DNA of 64,000 nucleotides. Source: Alopecurus myosuroides. Its lineage: Eukaryota; Streptophyta; Magnoliopsida; Poales; Poaceae. The translations under genes and the position numbers were made by a program. The DNA is taken from assembly GCA_028641055.1 (NCBI GenBank), contig JAPCYS010000656.1, positions 186,001 through 250,000 on the forward strand, read 5' to 3'. Every line of letters begins with the position of its first letter. The stretch's first letter is position 1. This document shows positions 1-10,972 of the stretch, in pieces. A model generated the notes under the pieces. That model was given only the letters and a program-made list of their open reading frames with translations, had not been told where the DNA came from and ran no database searches.

Positions 1-937
1 AGAAATACTTCACTATCTACTTCTCTCTGGGATTTGCGTGTGAGTACACACGTGATTATCTCCTGGGAACTTTCTAACAACCCATCTACCTTAACAAAAC
101 TTCCTTGTCTCAACTCCCATATTACTATGGAATCGATGGTTAACTCCTCGTACATCCTTTTGTAACTGTAGAATCCAGCTACCTTAAGGCTTCATACTCT
201 ATTACCTTCAGCTTCACGACACTCTTTAATTCTTAATTTACCTAAACTTTTACCTAGACTCATCTAATTAGTAGAAAAAACTTCGAGTTTTCTCGATTTT
301 TAACTATTTCCTACATGTTAATGTGAACTATTCCACTGGTGGCTTCTTATGGTCCTTCTACATCTTTGAGTTTTTACTTCTACATCACTTGTACATATCT
401 CCTTCTCGAATATAGCTACTCATGTGATTTTCTTCGCATCACTTGTGGTATATCTCCATATGTTGATGAAATATGTCACCAACTCCAAGCAAGATGTGTA
501 ATGTGGTCCATTCCTATATGTGGCTTCATTGACTTCTGCCTTCTTGACTTTCTGGTCTTCCAGAGCTTTTGTCGTTGTTTCAATCTGCTGATAATTCAGA
601 CCGCTCTGATACTAATCCTATACCCTCTATACTAGTAACATAAAGAAAGAATAAGTGTTGCAACATTCATTTTCACATCAAGTTCAAACTTCATGTACAG
701 CTCTAGTCAATCAAAAATCCAAATAAGATCCAATAAATCTCAAATGCAGTTATATATCACTCATGCATCAAAAGCCCGCGAAATAGTAGTACTTTGAGTA
801 GAACATCTCAAGTGCCAAGGCTCTTAAATTCTATAGACTACAAGTAGGTATATAGTACCTTGTAATCCTATTCTACACAACCACTCTTTGCCTCAGTAAT
901 TACTCCAATTGCATGCCTTATTGCAACGGAATAAACT
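1..937 (-). mobile_element. Reverse-oriented fragment of an LTR retrotransposon (LTR end, PBS and internal part)
   Basis: Read on the minus strand, this stretch is recognisably similar to 22010-22710 inside LARD-B. Shared landmarks include the block around 560-640 and the block around 840-930. At 603-614 the minus strand carries a tRNA-iMet-type primer-binding site (TAGTATCAGAGC, one mismatch to TGGTATCAGAGC). The 620-937 part is therefore probably an LTR end, and 1-600 the start of an internal domain. Similarity stops sharply near 937. No coding capacity is evident, and the short frames here are incidental. The left end is cut by the window edge. Confidence 0.6.
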
Positions 938-1499
938 AACCCGGATTATTCAGGTTTTGCACCGGAAAATCTGGGGCCATAATATCCGCCCCTAGTTGGG
1001 AGGGAATATCCTCTTTTAGGGATTTTGGTTTTTAAAATAGGACAGGTCGGGGTGAGGGACTCATTCGATTCCTTTCCCCACCCCGACTTGACCACCTCCT
1101 GCCGCCGCCGGCCTCCCCGGAGCTCTCTCTTCATCAAATAATCCGGTTCCCCCTCGGACCTGCTCCTCCTCCATCCCAGGCATCATCTCCTCCAAGTCGT
1201 TGATCAAATGGAAGAGGGTAACTCCCACAATCCCCAATCTAGGGTTCTTTTCCTAAGTTGACTTGTGGTGGATTATTTGGTTAAAATTTCTTGGAGTAGT
1301 GTTTCCATTTTGCATTCCCTACCATATAGGTACACTAGGATAGAACCTATTTGTCACAATCTAGTTTTAGCCTTAGATGTTAATATGTAGTTCTCTGAAT
1401 TTGACAGGCTGGATTATCCATTTTTGATAGGCCGAAATATCCGCTTTTGCAGCTTCTGTTCTGCAATATGAAGATTGCACCAAGTCTAAGTAGTATCAT
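938..1499 (+). other. GC-rich leader-like DNA of unknown origin
   Basis: The block around 1080-1200 is GC-rich and resembles a plant 5' leader. A short ATG frame begins at 1208 (ATGGAAGAGG) and runs directly into GGTAACTC, a plausible splice donor. Downstream to 1499 the DNA is AT-rich and intron-like. It may be the 5' end of the decayed coding relic at 1600-2560, but no continuous frame connects them. This is inference only. Confidence 0.3.
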
Positions 1500-1599
1500 A
1501 TTTTAGTTTCTTTCCTAATGTATATACTGTCCTTTTTTTCCCGTGACTTGTGTGTGCTCTTACCTTTTCTATCCATCTATTGCTTGATTTCACAAGTGA

Positions 1600-2560
1600 T
1601 GCTAGAAATGCTTAAAAGAGGTCTCAACCTTGCTATTTCCGCAAAGATGCATCAGGAAAGTTTGTCGATGAGACAACCATTAGGCAGTACAAAAGTGATG
1701 GTGTTAGAAAAATGAAAGAGAAATATAAGGCACCACAAGCTGGTGGAAAGAAGCGTAAGGGAAAAGAACAACAGGAAAACTACAAGAACATGGATTTGGT
1801 TGAGTATTCCACTATGAGGCAAGGTGATTGGTACACCAAGGCTCCATGTGAGGAAGATATTGAGGACACTGGTTTCTGGTGCATGTAGCAGCTCTTTATT
1901 CACAAGGACATCTATCTCACTATGTCCACTCTTGTGCATCCAATGCACCCTATTGACATGCGCTATTTGAGGACCACGTCATGTTTTGAAGAGTCTTTGC
2001 ATGTGTATGATCAATTGGGGCTGCACCATCTCATGGCTCTCAAATGTGACTAAACATTCCTATGGTTCAGCAGTTCTTCTCCACTCTTGTGATGGTGGCT
2101 AATGAGGGTAACACTATGAAGCGGATCACATGATCAAATTACTATGAAGCCACTTTCTACGAGTTTGGTGAGGTTTTTGGATATGCCTTCAATGGTGTTA
2201 GCCGAGCTGTGGGAATAGGTGTTCACTCCCTAGAAAGGCCCAACAAGAACAAGCTTGCACATATTATGGACGTCATGGTGAGATTGGCACTATCCATAGA
2301 TTTGTTTCTCTCTGTGGTCAGTTGGTCTGTATGTTCACAGAGAACATTGCTCCAAGTAATGGCGATAATGATGCAATCCGTGCTGATCTTGTCAACTTGA
2401 TCTATATTGCATATAAGTGTGCCAACAATGTTGATCCCGACGGAGACTTCAGCCTAGATGTGATGGATCACATCAAAAATAGTGTGCTACCCCCGGCTAG
2501 CCGTGCACCCTTCTACAGATGTTGGATCCTTTACATTTTGATAATGAGAGCATGGTAACA
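1600..2560 (+). pseudogene. Decayed coding relic of an unidentified grass repeat protein
   Basis: Protein-like sequence can be followed on the plus strand by switching frames. A lysine-rich stretch lies near 1640-1800 (KEKYKAPQAGGKKRKGKEQQ). A block around 1930-2040 reads HPMHPIDMRYLRTTSCFEES. A third piece at 2322-2558 reads, in part, NNVDPDGDFSLDVMDHI. Stops (for example the TAG at about 1886) and frameshifts break it, so it cannot make one protein. The style matches proteins often annotated in grass repeat DNA, but I do not recognise the family with certainty. No reverse transcriptase, integrase or transposase motif is visible. Confidence 0.4.
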
Positions 2561-3095
2561 ACACCCACGATCTAACAACCAATGTAACGCTGTTTGAGCA
2601 GACCGGATGACCACCTGACTACCCGCGCGTCTGCCTTTCATCTCTCCCCAAAACGCAACCTGCAATCAGCCCAGTTACATACAGCAAGAGAATAATGTGT
2701 TGTCTGTCTAGCCAACCAGCCATTCTTGCTTGCAACCCAGCCTGGTCATAGCACAAACAAAAAACCTTCCTACTGTCGTGCCATCCCACGACGCCCAGGC
2801 ATGCACAAGTCACTACGGTCACCACAACTAGATGCTTCTCGTGCCATCCCACAAGAACCGGTCACAGAGACAATCTAGGCTAAAGAAACTGAACCTGAAA
2901 CTGCTACTGTCGAGATGTGTACAGACACACACACTACTCGACACCTTATTCAGAGGTTTGAGTGTAACTGAAATCTAACGATGCAGCAAGATTACTCTTC
3001 AACAAACATTTTTTTTTCACCCTGCAGAGTCTAGTTACAGATGAACTAACGATACAAGCAACTAAAAACAAGTAAACATGACACACACACATACA
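2561..3095. other. Unclassified non-coding DNA
   Basis: No coding region, LTR or terminal inverted repeat is recognised. CA-rich tracts occur near 2925-2935 and 3082-3095. Short frames on both strands here are low-complexity or antisense of repeats. Confidence 0.4.
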
Positions 3096-3391
3096 CGAGT
3101 TGATGCAGAAAATCCAACTGACTAGGACACAAAACAACCAACTAACATGCACACACACGAGTTGATGCAGAAAAGCCAACCGACTAGGACACAAAACATC
3201 AACGCAGCTCTTCCAACCTTCCCAGAAAATATCCCCATGCTCTCAAGGTTGGGAAGGAGCTGCAATGCGTACTGCTCAACGAAGATTACCATGACACCAG
3301 CAAGTACGGCGTTTTTGATGCAGAAAAGCCAACCGACCAGGACACAAAACATCAATGCAGCTCTTCCAACCTTCCCAGAAAATATCCCCAT
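3096..3391. repeat. Three imperfect direct repeats with an internal hairpin
   Basis: Three copies begin with TGATGCAGAAAA and continue through GGACACAAAACA: about 3096-3139 (partial), 3158-3239 and 3316-3391. The last two also share a downstream segment with GCAGCTCTTCCAACC. In copy two this segment is followed by its near inverted complement, giving a stem between 3204-3220 and 3245-3263 with a loop of about 24 bases. The duplication pattern is direct observation. Any function is unknown. Confidence 0.65.
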
Positions 3392-3619
3392 CTCTTCGCA
3401 TGCATCAAACTTCTAGCATGTAAACCTTACCACCCCAAGCCAGAAGCGTGCAGAGGAACCCGAACAACTGTCATGCATGTCACCACAAGGCAGGAGGACG
3501 GCGTCAAGTGTCGCTAAACTCCATACATACATAGTCGAAATGATCACAAGTTCTTCTACCACTATCCAACGGCTGGTACTAGGTGCACAGCTAGCCTCGA
3601 GGGTAGCAAATCCGCCTTG

Positions 3620-3639
3620 ATATATATATATATATATAT
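3620..3639. repeat. TA dinucleotide microsatellite
   Basis: An uninterrupted alternating A/T run of about 20 bases lies about 90 bases upstream of the Gypsy LTR start. It is a simple sequence repeat without coding role. Confidence 0.9.
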
Positions 3640-3726
3640 GATGAACCCGATCACTATTTTTGCAAATTTGTTTCCCCATATCATGTTGCTTAGTTCCTTT
3701 TAGAGAAGCTATGAACCTATGATGTG

Positions 3727-5077
3727 TGATACATCTCCAACGTATCTATAATTTCTTATGCTCCATGATGATATTATGCCAATTGCTACATGTTTTCTCC
3801 CATATTTATAGCATTTTTACACGTTTTTCGGGACTAACCTATTAACAAGATGCCATAGAGCCAGTTCCCTGTTTTCTGCTGTTTTTAGTTTCAGAAAAGT
3901 TGTTCTGGAAATATTCTCGGAACTGGAAAATTCGAAAGCCAGAAGTCTTAGAAGTCCCGAAGAGCCCCGAAGGGGGGCCACAGGGTGGCGCGGGTCCCCC
4001 TGGCCACACCACCTAGGGGTGTAGGCCCCCTGGCCACCTCCCGGCATCGCCCTTTCGCCCATATATACTCCCCGAGGCATAAACCCTAGGGGAATCGACC
4101 TTTTCCACGAAATACATTCGTAGCTCCGCCGCCGCCAACGACAAGTTTCGGGGGACATATCTCTATTCTGGCACCCTGCCGGGACAGGGAAGTGCCCCCG
4201 GAAGCCATCTCCATCAACTCCACCGTCATCTCCATCGCCGTTGCTGTCTCCTATGATGAGGAGGGAGTAGTTCTCCCCCGAGGCTGAGGGCTCTACCGGT
4301 AGCTATGTGGTTCATCTCTCTCTCCCATGGTGTGATATATATGTGATCATGAGCTTTCTAATCTATTTGAATTCGTAGATGTTAGTCTTCATATTTTTCT
4401 ACTCAAGTGCTTTATTAATATGAACTTCGGAGTCACCTTGTCCCGCGATGTGAAGGTGACAGTGTGCACGTCGTGTGTGTCTCCTCTATGAATTGTGGAA
4501 TTTGCTTAGTACCTTCTAGGGCGCTCATAGTGACAGCGTGGGGTTAACTAGACATGGGAATACAAACTTGAGGAGTGTTGTTACAGCCCTACGCAAAGAT
4601 TAGTGTTCGTTATCCAGCCGGAGAGGGTTAAGAGTAGCATAGTGAGAGAAGATATCTAGTTATTCATTTATGTGATCATTGTTGAGAGTGTCCTCTAGTG
4701 AAAGTAGGAGCCCTAGGCCTTGTTTCCAAGCATTGAAACACCGTTTTCCGCCTGTTCTTCTACATGTTTGCTTGCTGCCATATTTATTTCAGATTGCTAT
4801 TATTACTTATTATCATCCATATTACTTGCATTTTACTCTCTCTTCGCCGAACTAGTGCACCTATATACCTGACAAATATATTGGGTGTGTTGGGGACACA
4901 AAAGACTTCTTGTATCTTGATTGCAGGGTTGCTTGAGAGGGATATCATTGACCTCTACCTCCCTGAGTTCGATAAACCTTGGGTGATCCACTTAAGGGAA
5001 ACTTGTTGCTGTTCTACAAACCTCTGCACTTGGAAGCCCAACACTATCTACAAGAATAGAAGCGTGCGTAGACATCA
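3727..5077 (+). repeat. 5' LTR of the Gypsy element
   Basis: It begins TGATACATCTCC and ends GACATCA, giving 1351 bases. A GC-rich leader region with a TATATA-like box at about 4062 precedes a CCCTAGG-containing leader. The downstream copy at 8800 differs by substitutions and by several indels, for example near 9030-9120 and 9325-9390, so the element is not recent. Confidence 0.85.
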
Positions 5078-5087
5078 ACCTCTTTTC

Positions 5088-5105
5088 TGGCGCCGTTTCC
5101 GGGGA
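5088..5105 (+). other. Primer-binding site, tRNA-Asp type
   Basis: TGGCGCCGTTTCCGGGGA matches the complement of the plant tRNA-Asp 3' end (TGGCGCCGTTGCCGGGGA) with one mismatch. It starts 10 bases after the LTR end, as expected for minus-strand DNA priming. Confidence 0.85.
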
Positions 5106-5253
5106 GGTAAGGTAAAAGGTTCTCACATCCTCGGGTGTGAGTGCTCGAAGTTATTTCCTTTAGATTCTGCAATTATATCTTTTTGTTTCTTGTTTTTATT
5201 TTCACTAGTCAGGCTTATTTTTACATGTTACTTGTTTTTATCTTTATGCTTAA

Positions 5254-6066
5254 ATGGAAAACAACAAAAATATGAGAGAGAGCTTTATAATCTTTATCTT
5301 GAGTTAGGACATGAAGTGTTTGAAGAGAAAATTAAAAAACCTATGGAACTTTATTTGCATGCTAGTGGCAATGTTATTAGTATGAACTCTTTAAACACCA
5401 TTATTGCTAATGCTATGGAAAATTCTAAGCTTGGGGAAGTTAGTTTTGATGAATATGATATTCTTAGTCCCCCAAGTTTTGAGGAGGAAATTTTCTTTGA
5501 TGATACCTTGCCTCCAATATATGATGATTATAATGATTGTGGTATTCTAGTTCCACCTGTTTACAGTGATGAATATGATATTTTTAGTCACCTACTATTG
5601 AAGAAAAATTAATTATGATTACAATATGCCTCCTATATTTAATGATTATGGTGATGAGATTAATAATGATATCTATTTTGTTGAATTTGCTCCCAATACT
5701 ATTAACAAGAATGACTATTCTTATGTGGAGAGTATTAATTCTTTTACGCATGTGGCTCATGATAAGAATGTTTTATGTGATAGTTATATTGTTAATTTTA
5801 TTCCTGATGCTACTGAAAGTTATTATGAGAGAGGGAAACATGGTTTTATGCATCTCAACAATATTAAGTTTCCCCTCTTTATGTTGAAATTTTTGAAGTT
5901 GCACTTATTTTGTCTTCCTATGCTAGTCACTTTGTGCTTCGTTGACTTGTTTTTCTACAAGATTCTTTTTCATAGGAAGCGGGTTAGACCTAAATGTGTT
6001 TTATATTTGCTTCTTGATTCTCTCTTATTGTGCTTCAACTCTTATTCTGATGTGAGCATCTTTTAA
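5254..6066 (+). pseudogene. Broken acidic ORF of the non-autonomous Gypsy element
   Basis: The likely start is the ATG at 5254. Within seven codons an A-run (5267-5271) throws the frame, so the conserved continuation KYERELYNLYLELGHEVFEE is read in another frame. That frame runs to a stop at 5610-5612. A second shift near 5605 is needed to continue through PPIFNDYGDE to the stop at 6064-6066. The product is Asp/Glu/Tyr-rich with repeats of a DEYDI...PPxY type between 5440 and 5660, and it has a hydrophobic stretch near the C-terminus. I recognise no enzymatic domain. It resembles ORFs of unknown function in abundant grass non-autonomous Gypsy elements. Confidence 0.6.
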
Positions 6067-8782
6067 AAATCATTATGCCTAGCTGAAAGGCGTTAAAGAA
6101 AAGCGCTACCGGGAGACAGCCCGTTTTATTTGTCTGTTTTCAACCCATTTTCCTTTGTTTTATTTTGTGTGATTTGCACCTGGGTGTTATCTATTTTCTT
6201 AGCAACCCCGTTGTATCTTCTCTTTTGTGTTTTTGTTGAGCCAAGTAAAGCATCTAGTGGAAAGTTGAGGCTATATTTCGGATTTCTGCGCAGGAAACAG
6301 ATTTCTGCTGTCCACAGTTTAATCCGTATAAAATCACACAAAATTCAAAATGACCTAAGTTTGTTTGTGCGTAATCCTGGGATATATACGCAACTGTTCT
6401 TAGTTTATCACTTTTTTTATCTAAGCAAAAGAAGATTTTCGAAAAAAATCATCTTTACATGCTGTCCTGTTTTGAGACATTTCTGCCAATAATTGCATTT
6501 GCCTCTTAATCTCTTTCTTTTGATGTTCTTTTGAGAAAAAGAGTTTTAAAAGAAGTCTTGAAAGTAGCTAATGTGTTTATTATTGTTAGGCTTGTGTTGA
6601 AACTTAACCATGTGAATTTATTGTTTCGATTGCACTAACGTTGCTAATGAAGATTGTGAGAAGTTTGGTGTGAAGGAAGTTTTCAAGGGTCAAGAGAAGA
6701 GGATGATATGACGTGATCAAGAAGAGTGAAGAGACTAAGCTTGGGGATGCCCCGGTGGTACATCCCAGAATATTCCAAGAAGACTCAAGCGTCTAAGCTT
6801 GGGGATGCCCAAGGCATCCCCTTCTTCATCGACAAGTTATCAGGTCACTTGTAGTGAAACTATATTTTTATTCAGTCACATCTTATGTGCTTTACTTGGA
6901 GCGTCTTTTATTTTTGTTTTCAGTTTGTTTGGTTTTCTTTGCTGTAATAAATGGTTGGATCTTATCATACTTGTGTGGGAGAGAGACACGCTCCGTTTTC
7001 ATTCCTTAGAACACTCTAGTTTTCATTCTTATTGTTCTGTGAGTGTTCACTTTTTGCTAGTACTACGTTTAGCTCCTGTTTTGCATGCATCTCTTATCAG
7101 AGTTGTTAGTTTGAGTAGTATTATATGATTACTCTCATGTTTTCTTGCTGTATCATGTAGAGTATTTTTGTTAAAACATATCTTGTATGGTGCTTGTTGG
7201 GAATAGAACCTGGTGTTAAAAGTAGAATTTTTAATGGTGCAAGTAGAAGCTCGTATCGGCTGTTGCTAGAAATTTTTCATGCCATGCTAAATGTTATTTT
7301 AGTTCTAAATCCTTGTGATGTCGAGTAGCATGAATAGCCTAAAATATCTAAGAGTGTTTAATATGTCACTGAAAGATTCATGAGTTGTTCTTGTCATAAG
7401 GAAGCATAAATTTATGGTATTCTCTTTCGAATGTTTTATTTGGTTGACTTGGCGCATGCTCACACCATGTTTATGACTATGAACCAGTAACGAATAGCCT
7501 CCATGACCACTTAGTTTTTGAACTATGATACCTATTATGCTTTAATTAATGATGTTTATGTCGCTATGCATGATTATGGCTTTTATGCTCTCTTGATTTT
7601 CCGCTCCCACTCTTTTGCTAGCCTCCACCTGTACTTAGTATGAGCTCTACTCGTGCATCCAACTCCCTTAAACCAAAGTTTTTCCCATTCTGTCCACCAT
7701 ACCTACCTACATGTGGTATTTAACTACCAATTTAAGTAAATTGCTCATGTGTTACCTTTAAAATCATCAAAATTACTCCTGCTTTATGTTCCTGTTTTTG
7801 CTCATGAGAACGTCAATAGAGAATCTTTATCTCACTTGTTGATTGGATTTCACACCCTGGACTAGTGGCTTCATCCGCTTATCCAAATGATAGAAGAGCT
7901 GGCAGCGGGGTTCCCAGCCCCAAATTAATACACACGAAATCTCTTCACTATTTTTGCCCCTGATTTATCAGTCAAAGCATAATTCTATAACCAAAAGAGA
8001 AAGAAGGATGACCTTCTACCCAGATGTGTCCTTCACATGGGAGCCTCTCTTGTGAATCCAGTTGGCTTGTGACGTACTATATTTTCTGTTTACCATTCGT
8101 TGACATTAGCTTACATCTCCCAAAATATAGACACTCTTCCACGGTATCTGATTGTTGGTATACACCCGAGGATTCGGTTAGCCATGGTTTGTGAAAGATG
8201 GATGGGAGGAGTGTCAAACTTTTGATACCTCTGTTTAATAAAATAAAAATCTCTATCACGCGAGTGATCCCTGCTTCCCTCCGCGAAGGGCATTTCTTTT
8301 ACTTTTATGTTGAGGCTCCATCTTCTAACTTTATCCACAGTTGAGAGAGAATTTTTTCCATTCTTAGTTCTATGTGCATTGTCCCATAAACATCAATAAT
8401 TACTTCATGATGTGATATTATTTGTTCTAAAATTATTTTCTCTAGTCTTCCTCATGAACTCTGAAGGTGTCTTGGCATTTATGTTTTTCCCCACTCTTAA
8501 GGACTAGTGAAATATCACTTTGCCATGCTTTCTCTATATCTGAAACAAACATTTATCTTTCTTTGCATTATTATTCGTGATCCTTTATTTGAGATACTCT
8601 TCATGATGAAAAGTGATTGCTTTGATTTATTATTAAAGTTCTATTTATCATGTTTGTGTTTGAAGTTCTATGATCTGAGCATACATATGCTTTTACATTA
8701 TGATGATCAAGTTTATGATAGTAGCATGTCACCTCTGAAATTATTGTGTTTTGTCGTTTACCTACTTGAGGACGAGTAGGAA
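6067..8782 (+). other. Non-coding internal domain of the Gypsy element
   Basis: No frame of convincing length or composition is present. The segment contains two copies of CTAAGCTTGGGGATGC (6735-6750 and 6793-6808) that closely match the PPT region at 8783-8798. The second copy is part of a perfect 9-bp stem with a 3-base loop at 6801-6821. The remainder is AT-rich and conserved in style with grass non-autonomous elements. Confidence 0.6.
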
Positions 8783-8799
8783 CTAAGATTGGGGATGCT
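8783..8799 (+). other. Polypurine tract region of the Gypsy element
   Basis: CTAAGATTGGGGATGC immediately precedes the TGATACG start of the 3' LTR. It is the expected position for plus-strand DNA priming. Confidence 0.75.
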
Positions 8800-9717
8800 T
8801 GATACGTCTCCAACGTATCTATAATTTCTTATGCTCCATGATGATATTATGCCAATTGCTACATGGTTTCTCCCTTATTTATGGCATTTTTACACGTTTT
8901 CCGGGACTAACCTATTAACAAGAAGCCACAGAGCCAGTTCCCCGTTTTCTGCTGTTTTTGGTTTCAGAAAATTTGTTGTGGAAATATTCTCGGAATTGGA
9001 AAATTCGATAGCCAGAAGTCTTAGAAGTCCCGGAAGCTTCTAAAAGTCCCGAAGAGCCCCGGAGGGGGTCCACAGGGTGGCCACACCATGGGGTGGCGCG
9101 GGTCCCCCCTGGCTGTTCCACCTAGGGGTGTTTGCCCCTGGCCACCCCCGACATCGCCCTTTCGCCCATATATACTCCCCGAGGCATAAACCCTAGGGGA
9201 ATCGACCTTTTCCACAAAATACATCTGTAGCTCCGCTGCCGCCAACGACAAGTTTCGGGGGACATATCTCTATTCTGGCACCCTACCGGGACGGGGAAGT
9301 GCCACCGAAAGCCATCTCCATTGACTCCACCGTCATCTCGCCGTTCTCTATGATGAGGAGGTAGTTCTCCCCGAGGAGGGAGGGTATGTGTGGTTCATCT
9401 CTCTCTCCCATGGTGTGATCTATATGTGATAATGAGCTTTCTAATCTATTTGAATTCGTAGATGTTACTCTTCATATTTTGCTACTCAAGTGCTTTATTA
9501 ATATGAAGTTTGGAGTCACCTTGTCCCGCGATGTAAAGGTGACAATGTGGACATCGTGTGTGTCTCCTCTATGAATTGTGGAGTTTGCTTAGTACCTTAT
9601 AGGGCGCTCATAGTGACAGCGTGGGGTTAACTAGACATGGGAATACAAACTAGAGGAGTGATGTTACAGCCGTACACAATGATTAGTGTTCGTTATCCAA
9701 CCGGAGAGGGTTAAGAG
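8800..9717 (+). repeat. 3' LTR of the Gypsy element, truncated by Copia insertion
   Basis: It matches 3727-4640 and then stops within the shared GAGAGGGTTAAGAG sequence, where TGAAAGTGC of the Copia LTR begins. In the 5' LTR the sequence continues GTAGCATAGTGAG at the same point, which proves an insertion rather than an LTR end. Confidence 0.85.
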
Positions 9718-9908
9718 TGAAAGTGCATTTTCGATATCTCTATGTTTTGTATGTTTGTTAACAACATAAATGAGTTTTTAACCATGTGTGCTATTTGTTG
9801 AAAGGTTATAATCATTATCAGCACATAAACGGTGTCAAAGAAATGGTGAAGAAGATAAAAGGTCAACAGACGTTTTTATGGCCTCAAGAAGATATTTTAT
9901 GTGAAACC

Positions 9909-10160
9909 CGGAATTATTCCGGAGCATTCCCGATGGATTCCGACATGACCGCAAAAGTCTCTGTTACAATCCAGAATGATTCCGGGTGATTCCGGAGGAA
10001 TTCTGACTTGGCCGCAAAAACCTCTGTTGCCATCCGGAATCATTCCGGAGCAATCCGGAGGGATTCCGACTTGAACGTGAAAACTTCTGTTGCCATCCGG
10101 ATTGCTCCAGAATTATTCCGGGAGGCCGGAATTATTCCGGGTGATTCCGGATTGCACGTC
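9909..10160 (+). repeat. Tandem ~63-bp repeats rich in TTCCGGA in the Copia LTR
   Basis: Three units (about 9909-9972, 9973-10035 and 10036-10098) and a diverged fourth (10099-10160) lie just upstream of the TATA box. Each unit contains palindromic ATTCCGGA-type cores and a shared CTCTGTT or TTCTGTT stretch. Their position in the presumed U3 region suggests enhancer-like repeats (inference). Confidence 0.75.
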
Positions 10161-10195
10161 GACTGTGCAGAAAACGGCTAGTTTTGTGGTGGAGC

Positions 10196-10204
10196 TATAA
10201 ATAG
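10196..10204 (+). promoter_or_regulatory. TATA box of the Copia LTR
   Basis: TATAAATAG lies 36 bases downstream of the repeat block and upstream of a leader extending to the PBS. It is a good match to the plant TATA consensus. Confidence 0.65.
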
Positions 10205-10919
10205 ATGCCTCCCTTCTTCCGCAAGGGGTAGCTCGTCTAGAATTAAAGACCCCATTAATGGAGCCCACCCACCAAGCTATATCTCCCATTCCCTCCACCC
10301 AAACTCATTGAAACTTGGAGGATTGAAGGAGAAGCACCGAATCTACATCTTCACCAACCGGATTTCCATTTCCCCCTCATTAGCTTGAGGGATCTTTGCC
10401 TAGGGTTTCCTCTAGTGGATAACCTAGGCTTCTTGCTACTCTTGGTGATTCGTGATAGTTGGGAGCACCCAATTTGGTTGTGGGTGTGTGCCCCAAGCTT
10501 GTTTGTAAAGGATTCGATTCCCGCCTCAAAGGGGATCAATAGTGGAAGGTGACTAGGCCTTTGTGGCGAGGTTCATCGGAGAATAGGGTGAGGCCTTTGT
10601 GGCGTTGAGTAGGCCTTCGTGGCGAGCTCACACCCCTCCAACGAGACGTACTCCCTTAATAAGGAGGAACTCGGGAATGCATCGTGTCTCCGCGTGCTTC
10701 CTATCTGTTATCTCGTTCCCTTATCTTTACTCACTTGTACTAGTTGCATTTACTGTTGTACTAGTTGCATTAGTTGCTATCCTTATCATATAGGTAAATT
10801 CACCTTAGTTTCACTATCTAGAGAATTTACCTTTGTGTCAAGCCTAATTGTGAACAAAAATTAAAATTGGTCGTAGCACCTATTCACCCCCCTCTAGGTG
10901 CACATACTATACTTTCAAT

Positions 10920-10937
10920 TGGTATTAGAGCCTCGGC
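10920..10937 (+). other. Primer-binding site, tRNA-iMet type
   Basis: TTGGTATTAGAGCCTCGG starts two bases after the LTR end. It matches TGGTATCAGAGC with one mismatch, the usual iMet primer of plant Copia elements. Confidence 0.85.
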
Positions 10938-10972
10938 TCTTATATCGGGCTTAACCGCCTAAGAGTTTAAGT

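Larger units (their letters stand above)
3727..9717 (+). mobile_element. Gypsy-type LTR element, probably non-autonomous, interrupted in its 3' LTR
   Basis: Two LTR copies starting TGATACRTCTCCAACG occur at 3727 and 8800 in direct orientation. They are separated by a 3.7-kb internal domain that begins with a tRNA-Asp-type PBS and ends with a purine-rich tract. The internal domain lacks protease, reverse transcriptase, RNase H and integrase and holds only a broken acidic ORF, so it would need enzymes in trans. Sequence style matches very abundant Triticeae/Poeae families (Sabrina/WHAM-like is my guess, not verified). The 3' LTR is cut at 9717 by a Copia insertion, and its remaining ~430 bases should lie beyond the window. 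The base-flanking candidate TSD is ATGTG at 3722-3726. Confidence 0.85.
9718..10917 (+). repeat. 5' LTR of the Copia element
   Basis: It begins TGAAAGTGCATTTT and ends ACTATACTTTCA, giving 1200 bases with matching short inverted ends (TGAAAG/CTTTCA). It contains tandem repeats (9909-10160), a TATA box and a transcribed leader. No partner LTR is present in the window to estimate age. Confidence 0.85.
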
